From Paragordius varius (Eukaryota; Nematomorpha), in assembly GCA_964247055.1 (NCBI GenBank), contig OZ176050.1:2666001-2730000 (forward strand): 64,000 bases of DNA. The letters run 5' to 3'. Positions within the stretch are counted from its first letter, which is position 1. Every line of letters starts with the position of its first letter. The position numbers were made by a program, and so were the translations under genes. The notes below the pieces were generated by a model that was given only the letters and a program-made list of their open reading frames with translations, was not told the DNA's origin and did not search any database. Positions 24,824 through 34,238 of this stretch are shown here, in pieces.

Positions 24824-25728
24824 ATGAGTGATCAGTCAGATTCCAAATTTTTATATAAATCCGTCAACACACAAAAATTATCTAGAGCGCAACGGCGTAA
24901 AGTATATACTTTTATAATAATAGAATAATAAACAAAATAAATTGGCAACAGATGAATCGAAACCTATTATTATTTCAGAGACGGAAATTTTACGACAAAA
25001 AGAGATAAATAGTTTTCAATCCATTTGTGAAAGTTTAAAATTAAAAATTATTGAAGTATTTGCTTTTATATATATGTCAGGTACCTTCCAATGGAAATTG
25101 GTATAAATATTTTAATTTATAATAGCTTATACTATTCCGTATGTTTGCAAATACCTAATTTTTCGGAACAGCCTGACTTTTCAATTACTCAGCTTCGAAA
25201 TAATGTTTGCGATTATTTAAAACAAAACAGCTCACATTTTTTGTCTTTTTATGATAATAGTGACGCTTCTCAAGGTTAACCAATTTTATAAAATATTCAT
25301 AGGAAGTTTCCTAAATTATTGTGAATCTATTAAAAATTCCAATGTATGGGCAGGACATTTGGAAGTATTTTATTTTTACCAATTTAGATTCAAGCTTTAA
25401 GCTCTCTTCTCAACCAAAAAATAATAATATATACCCATGACAATGATCCAATTGAAATTATGCCAATATCGCATTCCTCCCATGATAATATTAATAAAAC
25501 TCCGATATTATTGTCGTATAATTTTATATGACCTTACAGTTTTCTAAATATTTTTGCATAAAAACATTTTTTTGGTTGAATATTGTTTTTTATATTTTTA
25601 TCGATATATTCAATTGTTAGGTTTGATTACTTTCAAACAATTTTTTAATTTATTCTATTTTATTTAGATACCACAAGTACCTGTATACTCTTGGAGAACA
25701 TTATAATGCGCTCATTCCGGATGAATAA
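24824..25728 (+). CDS. OTUD6: OTU-domain deubiquitinase, OTUD6 family
   Basis: Cysteine protease that removes ubiquitin; OTUD6 proteins have been linked to translation control. Seven exons: 24824-24901, 24924-25055, 25081-25100, 25126-25274, 25303-25364, 25388-25515, 25668-25728. They sum to 630 nt in perfect phase, giving 209 residues against about 290 in human OTUD6B; the N-terminal coiled region is short. The OTU domain covers about residues 70-205. The catalytic loop VPSNGNC places Cys77 in a motif that usually reads SDGHC or DGNC. NVWAGHLEIQALSSLL matches the family's AAWGG(Q/H)LELRAL segment. LGEHYN near the end gives catalytic His201. Five of six introns are 22-28 nt, and exon 3 is only 20 nt. 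A polyadenylation signal follows at 25760. Identity is firm from the three conserved blocks. Confidence 0.93.
24902..25387 (+). other. Five ultrashort introns in OTUD6
   Basis: Introns 24902-24923 (22 nt), 25056-25080 (25), 25101-25125 (25), 25275-25302 (28) and 25365-25387 (23). All start GT(A/T), end AG and consist almost wholly of A/T. Removing exactly these segments yields an uninterrupted OTU domain with conserved catalytic blocks. The sixth intron (25516-25667, 152 nt) is of ordinary size. Confidence 0.92.
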
Positions 25729-25759
25729 ACACCAGCATATACCTATATATAAACATCAA

Positions 25760-25765
25760 AATAAA
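25760..25765 (+). terminator. Polyadenylation signal of OTUD6
   Basis: AATAAA 31 bp after the stop codon, in the expected position and strand. Confidence 0.65.
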
Positions 25766-26432
25766 TATTTTATTATATTATTAGGAACTGAAAAGAATAT
25801 GAGCATAAATGAAAATTAAAAATTATTTACCCAAAGTATGTGTTTTTTTCATTGGTTCAATATTTAGTGCCAATGGTCAAAACGCCTATAATTTTTTATA
25901 TTATTCAATAATAGCCTAATTATGGTAGAAGGAGAAAAAAGGGTCAACTACACGGCTTATTTCTTAATAATAAAAAAATTTCACTATTGAACTTAATTTG
26001 GCTTATACGTTTCCCAGAAAATTGCTCGTAGTCAATACATTAATTTATATAGAGATAAATGGGTTGGGAACGAACGAGGTATTTTGAAAAAATTGTTTTT
26101 TATAATCACGTATGACTTTCTTTAACATTTTAATTTATTGGACGATGTATGGAGATTTTTTCATTTTAAAGGTATTATAGCTAAATATATAAGCGATTCC
26201 TATTACGTTATCCCCTATGATTGACTTAATAGCAAAGGAGTTTGGGCGAATATGGGTTTTAATTTGGCTATATATTTTTTGAGAAATTGTTTAATACGGT
26301 TTTTTGTTTGGAAGCGAATTTTACATTGGGTTGAATAGTTGGTTAAATTAAAGGGAAAATTCATATGTCATTTTAAAATTTCAACGCCATGGTTACATAT
26401 GGTGGTGTATTTTACAGAGGGTTAAGTCCATA

Positions 26433-27808
26433 GGGTGGGGTGATAAAATTTTGACTTGACTTGCAAGTTTTTCAAGTCATGGCTTGCTTTCATGTGATAA
26501 AAAAATTTAACATTAGTCGACTTAAGTCAAGCAAGAAAACTTGATTTGGAGGTGATTAAAAATCATATGATCAGGTAAAACTTTAGGATTTTGCAAGTGT
26601 GGTGTAGGGCACACTTGACAGATTTAAAAAATATGGATAAAATTATTTTGGAAACTATCTATGTATAAAATTTAGGTTTTATATGTAATTCAAACCTTTG
26701 TAATGCCATAAATTGTTAATTTGATAAATTTTGGCTAAATAACCGATTCATTGGGTGGATAAAAAAGAGAAATAATCTAAAGAAAAACTCTACTAATATG
26801 GCATATAAAAATGTGCTAAATATATCAATTCAGTGAACGCAAAAAAAATTAATTTTCAATAATTTTTTAAAATTAATAATTAAATATTAATCTTGTAAAA
26901 AATCAAATCTTCGTTCATGAAACGTTAAAGGTTACTTCACTATTAACTAATGTAAAGAATTTATTTCATCATAAATTTATTTCGAATGTAATGTTGATAA
27001 TCAATTAAAAATAATATTATGATCTTTCCATTATATTTGCAAATGGATTCCAAAAAATGAGTAGTGTGGTATACCATTTACAGTTCAAATTCACCCTTAA
27101 ACAATTCAAATTCACCCTTGAACAATTCAAATTCACCCTTGAACAATTCAAATTCACCCTTAAATAAATAACATGTTTTTTAAGATTAAAAATTACCTAT
27201 TTTTTAATATATTTTTAAAAAATAAAATTTTGTTTTAAATTAAAAAAATACTGAAAAAAATAATTAATTATGCCATAAAGATATATTTTATATTAAAAAT
27301 GAGTTATATTAGTTCGAAAACACATAATTTATTTTTAGGGTAAATTTGAATTGTTCGAGCGTGAATTTGAATTGTTCAAGGGTGAATTTGAATTGTGTAA
27401 GGGTGAATTTGAATTGTTCAAGGGTGAATTTGAACTGTAAATGGTATATATAATGGAAAGTGGCGAATGGTTTCATCAATCTAAATTAATACCTGGCTCA
27501 ATATTTAGAAAACTCTATACTATAATATTAATAAGATACGTTCCAGTGAGTTAGAAAAACTTCAATAAATGCATATTGATTGTTTATCTTTTTGTGCTTT
27601 ATTTCATAAATTTTGGCTGAAAATAATCAAAATAATTTCCGTAAAATTCGAATTGGGTGGCAAAAAAATGTTACATTCATAAGAAAAAGACTTGATTTAA
27701 GTGTTTTTTTTATCACCGATCTTCAAATACATTTGCTGGCTTAAGTAAACTTGCTCAACTTGCCACGCTTGGCTTACAAGTCAAGTGCGCTTTTTTATCA
27801 CCCCACCC
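26433..27808. mobile_element. TIR element with GGGTGGGGTGATAAAA ends
   Basis: The first 16 bases (GGGTGGGGTGATAAAA) are exactly repeated in reverse complement at the right end (TTTTATCACCCCACCC). Weaker symmetry continues inward: both arms carry CTTGACTTG(C/T)AAG and a second GTGATAAAAAAA. The whole is about 1.38 kb, has no long open frame, and hosts a complete MITE-A at 27070-27449. Target-site duplication unclear; superfamily not recognised. Confidence 0.7.
27070..27449. mobile_element. MITE-A, most complete copy
   Basis: TATACCATTTACAGTTCAAA at the left and TTTGAACTGTAAATGGTATA at the right. The left arm holds four tandem units of GAACAATTCAAATTCACCCT type; the right arm holds about five in reverse complement. 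The interior, with ATATATTTTATATTAAAAAT, matches the other copies. It is non-coding. Confidence 0.9.
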
Positions 27809-29368
27809 AAGTTTAAGAAAAATCCGTCACATACTTAAATTTTTTTATAGAGTCTCATAACTTGGGCTTATTTTTAGTTGGGTACAAATAAAGCCCCACA
27901 GAGCGGCTGATTTGAAAAATATACAGTCTTATGTCTTTTGTTTAAATAAATAAATTCGAAACATTGTAAAAACTCGGTTTCTAAATTCCCTTTTTTCGTA
28001 AAAGGACAATAATTTAGGATACAATCTCTGAATAAATGTCGTAAACACCCTTAAATATATTTTTTGCTATAAATTAAATTGTTTTTCCATAAACTAAGGT
28101 ATTTCTTGACTCTAGAAGTAATTGATTCCAACATCCACGGATATTGCAAAGTATATGACAAAAACCAATATAAAAATATTTGATATGTAAAATATAGTAT
28201 AACCATTCATTTTTTTAGTAGGTTCCTAAAAGTTATGATTTTTTTTGTTTCTAACATGTGAAAAAAGAAATGATTGTTTTTTACGTGCATCATTTGGCTC
28301 TCATTGACTAGGGTTATATAGTTATCGGATAAACCGATTTATATTGTATAAATAATTAACTTAACAAAATTGCAATTTTTACTGGACAAACATCATATAA
28401 TAGAGAACAAATTTATTATGACACATAAGCTTTAGGTGAAAAAGAATGACATTTTTATTGTAGTTCATCAAATTTCTTCAAACGACAAATTTTGAATCCA
28501 CACACTAAAAGGGATTTTGTTTAGCAAAATAAATATACTTCTGGGCCTGAGTTTGGACATATCAGATAATAAAATGCGTTTTTCTTGGTTCAAATAATTT
28601 TTGATATGGTTGTTTTTGAATCCGATAGCCTAATATTTAAGTTTTTACATAATAAAGGATATGAAAAATGCATAAAACCCTGTTTTCATAACTCATCTCC
28701 TATAAAATGGCTTGAACCCGTACTTTCCCAGCCACTTTTATTTCCTTTTATATATAACAGCGTACAAGAATTCATACACTAACTCGAGTTTTTTATCGGT
28801 TTTATTTGGCTAAAAGGATAAATTTACATGTTTTTAGCATGTATGCGATGTGTCTTTTTTTGAAATTACAGATTTAATTGAAATTTCAGAAAAAATACAA
28901 TGGCGCGTAATTTTTTTACACTAAAAACATATAAATTAACTCCTTTATCCAAATAAAAACCCAAATGACCAATATAACTCTCGTTATTGTGCATTCTTTA
29001 TTTTTTCAAAGTTTTACTTACAGTCATGTAGACTTTATTTTGTTAAAGATTTACTTTTTTTCGTTAATTGGGTATTAATATTTGGTAAAAAATATAAAAA
29101 CAGCAATATGGTATTACCATATCATATTCTTTAAAAAAGTAAAAAATGAAGGGGAAGGGCGTCGGAAATCCTTGGTAAAAAATGAAAATACACTAACTAC
29201 TAACCCTTCACTTAAAATTATTGTATAAAAGGGCTAGGAAAATCGTAATTTTTATCTCTTTTTTTGTTTTGATATGGGAACGATAAAAGGGATTTTTACG
29301 ATAGATGCTATATTAAATAATCAATTTGATCCAATTTCGTTAGGATGTAACCCTGGTATTGCCGGTAT

Positions 29369-29609
29369 TTTTTTCCTTTATAATGTTAGATTCAGATTAT
29401 GTTGACGAAAATATAAGACTCACACAAAATATTGTGCCTGGCAACGATGGTTTTATTTTTTCATTTAGAATTTAGGTGATAATGAGATCGGCGGGAATGA
29501 ATTGATAGTAGACACTTGTCCTGGTGTCCTTGATGGTTTTTTTTCCTTTATAATGTTAGATTCAAATTAGGTTGACGAAAATATAAGACCCACACAAAAT
29601 ATTGTGCCT
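29369..29609. repeat. 71-bp direct duplication, 170 bp apart
   Basis: Both copies run from TTTTTCCTTTATAATGTTAG through GTTGACGAAAATATAAGAC to ATTGTGCCT, with three or four differences. They lie inside the 2.16-kb TIR element. Confidence 0.85.
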
Positions 29610-29919
29610 TGCTTTTTTTATAACAATTATTATAGAAAAAAACATTCAATAGGGTTAAATAGTGGTAAACTGGTATATTGATTGAATTTTATATTTCCCA
29701 AAATAGAGCATTTTAGGATGAAACGCTTTCAGTTCGATATTTTTTTAAACGCTATATAATCCATATTCATTTCCTATGTTTTCCCTTATATATACACACA
29801 ATTCATTATTTGTCCGTTATATATTTGTTTTATTTATTGTGATATTCTATTAAAAAAATTTTAATAAATTCTTTTTTACCTATACATAAAAATCTATATC
29901 TGAGGTTAATTTGTTTTGT

Positions 29920-30335
29920 TTAACACTTGGATATAACACATTCATTTTTAAGCTAAAACCAAAAGGTAAAAATTTAGTGAATGTGACATGTGTGCAATGG
30001 TAAAATTGAAAAAGAATAAAAAATAAATCGCATTTTCTATTTCTATCAAGGTTAGATGTGATTTAAATAAAAAATTATCTTTAAATTTTACCCTTAAAAC
30101 TAAATGAAGACGACATTTTGCAAATATTTTGTAAAATAAAAATGGCGTCGAAGTTGTTTGACATGGACCTTTTTTTCAAAACAAAATTTTATTTAGATAT
30201 TTTGGCATATTTATATTTTTATTAGGAAAGAAGCATAAATTTAAATTGGGACCGTTTCTTTCACTAGTTTTTTAAAATCCTAACTCAAATTTAGTCTGGG
30301 GTATTTAGATACCCCAATTCGAATATAGGTGTTAA
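29920..30335 (-). mobile_element. Foldback element (TTAACACT family), inverted copy
   Basis: Begins TTAACACTTGGATATAACAC and ends with TACCCCAATTCGAATA and GTGTTAA. It is the reverse-oriented and shorter relative of 30409-30996. The inner palindrome GGGGTATTTAGATACCCC lies near its right end. Confidence 0.75.
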
Positions 30336-30408
30336 ATAAAAATTTTATCAAAAAAAAATTAATATATAAAATTTTGCAAAAAATTAACAAAAATATTACC
30401 ATTCCCCT

Positions 30409-30996
30409 TTAACACTTCGATTCGAATTGGGGTATCTAAATACCCCAGACTAAATTTAAATTAAAATTTTTAAAAAAGTACTGAAAGAAACGGTCCTAAT
30501 TTAAATTTATGCTTCTATCCTGATAAATATTATATAAATAAGCCAAAATATCTTGATAAAATTTTGATTTGAAAAAAAAGTTGCATCTCAAACTACCTCG
30601 CCGCCATTTTTGTTTTAAAAAATTTTGCAAAATATCGTCTTCATTTAATTTTGAGGGTAAAACTAAAGCTAATATTTTATATAAATTACATCTAACATTG
30701 ATAGAAATAGAAAAAGCGGTTTATTTTGTATTATATTTTAATTTTACAATTTGACACATGCCACGTTGACGAAATTTTTACCTTTCGGTTTTAGCTTAAA
30801 ATAAGTAATATCAAGTATTTTTGATTAAAAAATTTATGTATTTCGGTTTATTAATGATATGTAAGTGCAAAATTTTACCATGGTTTCGATTCCTTCCATA
30901 CTTGTTAAAGTATTTGATTTTAAACAGGCCTGGGGTATCCAACTACCCCAATTTGAATCGAAGGACTAAAATGAATGTGTTGTATCCAAGTGTTAA
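30409..30996 (+). mobile_element. Foldback element (TTAACACT family), forward copy
   Basis: TTAACACTTCGATTCGAATT, then the palindrome GGGGTATCTAAATACCCC, through to TGTTGTATCCAAGTGTTAA. The 61-codon frame at 30569-30754 inside it recurs in the copy at 49333, so it belongs to the repeat. No transposase similarity seen. Confidence 0.8.
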
Positions 30997-32428
30997 ACAA
31001 TATTAAAGATTTTTATTTTTTACCAAAGATTTCTGACGCCCTTCCCCCACACTTCTTTTAATTTTTTAAAGAATATGATATGGTATACCATATAGCTCTT
31101 GTTTTTATATTCTTTACCAAATATTAATACCCAATTAACGAAGAAAAGTAAATCTTTTACAAAATAAAGACATGACTGTATATGGAGCTATAAGTTAAAA
31201 TCTTATGAAAACACAAAATTGTGTCTAACACGAAAGTGTCCAATACAAATGGCTTTGTGGGCCGCATTCGAAATATATATGCGGGCATTCATTAATATTT
31301 TATTAGATTTTAAACATAAAACTGTAAAATGCAAACAAATCATAAAGTTGTCACTTGGATAGACTAATTTCGAAAATCTATATGCGCAAAATTAATTTGA
31401 TTTCGTAGGCTTCATTTTTTTCACGGGCCACACAAACCGGAGAATCTATATGGCTTCATTACCCCCATATGGTCACATTGTTTTTGCAAACATAATCAGT
31501 TTTGGCCTATTTTATGCTAATGAAACCATTTTTTGCTGTTTTCAAACGGATTAAAGTTCTTTAGTTATAATAATGTTCCCGAAAGTAAAAATAAATTAGG
31601 AGTAATAGTAAGATGCTTAACAACTTAATAAAAACAAAAATTTATTCCGAAACTTTGGCGACAAAAATTTAATAAATAATTGTTTACATGTCTTAAAGAA
31701 AATGAAAGATTGGTTTAAGCTTAAAATCTTAATCGGCTATTCATAAGTATAGATGAAAATAATAATATAACAAAATTATTGTATCATATATTGCAGACCT
31801 GTTTAACAAATGGTCATCTTCTGTTAACTTTGACGCCTGTTTATTATATGCTTGAACGAAAAGAATATGGATAGCGTGTGAAAATTTTAAGGCCGATCTA
31901 TTTATCCATATTTTTTAAACTAATGAAATTTTTTATTTTGGCTTCAAAACTAAATCACTCCGCGCCGCTGTCTTAATTTTAACCCGAAAAGAATCGATCG
32001 AACGGTTTATGTCTTTGACCGCATCGTCGCTATGCATTTACGGAATTTAGCAATTCCAAAATACTAGTTTATTTTAATTTTAAAATGTTTAGAAGTTTAC
32101 ACCCACCCTCTAGATTATGCCAAATTAAAAAACAAAATAAAAAGCATGCAATATTAAAAAACAAGTCATAAGCTTTGATGTGCCAAAAAATGTTTGATTG
32201 TCGGTACATAATGGATATTCTTGGGTCGAACAGTTGTTTTAAAAAAGACCAGCAATACAATCATCCATTTAATAATCATATCCAATGCCTTTTTGACTTT
32301 TTACGCGTTTTTATTTTTGAAGGTATAGCATTACACATGTATAGATGAAGGAAATGTTATATCCCAACCGATATAATAGTATTAATAAGCGTGACTATGA
32401 CCACATTTATAAAAAAACCAAAAAAATG

Positions 32429-33153
32429 TTAAACATATGTTTGTCTAGCAAAAATATAAATCAAACAAACTTTAAAAAGGATGTAATGTAAGCGAATTTG
32501 AAAATAAAATTCACTAATTTTATTAGCAATTATGGATTGTTTAGTTTTTGAATAGCGTTGTATTAATTGAGTTTTGGTGTGCCTGAATTTATAAGAGTTC
32601 GCCATTAATTTATGTAGCCGGTAAAAATTTCTAATTTTAGAGGATAATATTTGATATTTCGAGTTTTCGCCATTTTTGACGGTTATAAAATAAGCGTTTT
32701 GGAAAAACTACATAATCCTCATGAATGTTTGTAGTAAAATTTATAATATATCATAAGCAAATTCTAAATTGTTTAATAAAATCCCAAGTTCATAGTTAAA
32801 CCCGAATTAAGTCATCAAAAAATTGTTAAAGTTGAATTTTTACGAAATAAAATTTGTAGATAGGAACATTATACTGAATCAAATATATATTTGATTAGTA
32901 CCTGACGTATGAGATAACCTTTGTGTCTCCACTCATCCGGATAAAGATTGGGTAAACTTTTAAAGCCTCCATAGTTATGTAGGTTGGGTTCATATAAAAA
33001 TTTAGGAATATTCCATTCATATTGATCATTCAATAACATCGTTTTGGGTTTCAAATCGGTTTCTACCACTAAGAACGTTGTTGCTGTTTGGAAAAATATC
33101 ATTAGGGTTAGGACTAAAAAAAGCTTCATTTTAAGGGTTAAGGGGAAATGCAT
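32429..33153 (-). CDS. Candidate small secreted protein, two exons
   Basis: Not recognised. Exon 1 (32902-33153) opens with a clear signal peptide, MKLFLVLTLMIFFQTATTF, if the second Met (33132) is used; the first Met at 33153 adds seven residues. A good donor (CGTCAG|GTACTAAT) follows in phase 0. The next acceptor in the right phase (TTATGTAG, exon start 32707) opens a 92-codon frame to a stop at 32429, rich in Lys, Arg and Tyr. Together this gives about 169-176 residues without Cys pairs or a known domain. It lies about 1.1 kb downstream of the PDE gene on the same strand. Exon 1 is fairly convincing; exon 2 is inference from phase and open length, and AT-rich chance frames of that size are possible. 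Confidence 0.42.
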
Positions 33154-34238
33154 TGCACAGCACTGTGGGTAATTCGAAATTTTTAATAAAATATGAAATT
33201 CAAGGGGATTTTAATATGATTATTATTTCAAAATGAAATCCTAATTTTTCATTTTTTTGTTTACACAAAAATTTACATTAGAGTAAGTCAATGCTACATT
33301 TTGCCATCCATTAATATATATTAAAATAATTATAAAAAATTTGTCCTCGCCTTCAATTTCAATTTGCTGTAATACAAATATTTTTTCATATAATCTTTTA
33401 TGCACACACAACCAAATATGATCAAATCACTAAGTTTAATTAAAAATTATCCCTTTCGAGATATTCGAAGACTAAGCCTAAGGAAAATATTTTTTGTAAA
33501 ATTTATAATCTTATAAAATATTTATGAAGAAACCAATGATTGATTAATGCATGCACATATTTTGACCCTTATTAACCGTAAAATTGTTAAAATAAAATAT
33601 GAATATCGCCATTTTCAAAAAATTTTTTTATTACGTACAAAAATAATTTCCTATGATTTTGTTTTTAAACATTGTCAATTTTGTTAATACATTTTACTAG
33701 TTCAAACAGCTTCACTTATAAATATATATTGTTAAATTTTGACCAATTTAACAGGCCATTGACCATGTACCCATTATTATAATAATGCTGCGGTTATCGA
33801 ATCCTCAATTAAAATAAAATACAATATAATTTTTTATGGCATTATCATTCAAAAATTTTTCTTATATTTTATATAGAGATATATTAAAATATACTACAAT
33901 ATATTAATTTATTTTATTATATTTATATACTACAATGGAGAGTATCCTGATTATAAATATACATTTGATTGCACATATTTATGGAATGAGTGATTAAAAT
34001 ATATAAAAAGAATATACATGATATTTTTTAATTTTTACATGTAAATACGCATTAAATTTCATAAAATAAAAATTATATTATTTGGTGTATTCAGGACCCT
34101 GGTATATAAATGTAAAAATGGGTGGTCTAATTGCCATAATATGGTTAGATATTAACAATTTGGATGAAAGGAAGTGGGATGCGATCCTATAACTGAGACA
34201 CCGTCAAATTGACCTTAAGTATAGCGACAAATGTTTGC
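33154..34238. other. Spacer without recognised features
   Basis: Lies between the candidate secreted gene and the PDE stop codon. It holds the PDE 3' UTR and possibly the neighbour's promoter. I see no repeat family member or gene. Confidence 0.6.

Larger units (their letters stand above)
29021..31178. mobile_element. 2.16-kb TIR element flanked by TA
   Basis: TA|CAGTCATGTAGACTTTATTT at the left and AAATAAAGACATGACTG|TA at the right begin inverted repeats of about 170 bp. These include GGTATTAATATTTGGTAAA-type and GAAGGGNAAGGGCGTC-type segments on both sides. TA flanks suggest Tc1/mariner-type integration. No transposase is visible. The interior carries a 71-bp direct duplication (29369-29439 and 29539-29609) and two foldback elements in opposite orientation. 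Confidence 0.75.
25729..32428. other. Intergenic region filled with nested inverted-repeat elements
   Basis: No convincing gene. It contains a 1.38-kb TIR element (26433-27808) with a MITE-A inside, and a 2.16-kb TIR element (29021-31178) with two inverted foldback copies inside; both are listed separately. 25800-26430, 27810-29020 and 31180-32428 are AT-rich with no structure I can name. The 65-codon frame at 28585-28782 has no recognisable motif or splice context. Confidence 0.7.

Noticed and set aside
28585-28782. 65-codon frame on the plus strand
   Set aside because: No recognisable domain, signal peptide or matching splice partner; the length is expected by chance in open AT-rich DNA.
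30569-30754. 61-codon frame similar to the one at 49493-49690
   Set aside because: The similarity follows from the two foldback element copies. No transposase motif, so I treat it as repeat sequence and not a gene.
25729-32428. Retroelement (LTR or LINE) content
   Set aside because: No reverse transcriptase, integrase, gag-like or LTR structure was recognisable here or elsewhere in the window; the repeats seen are short DNA-type inverted-repeat elements.
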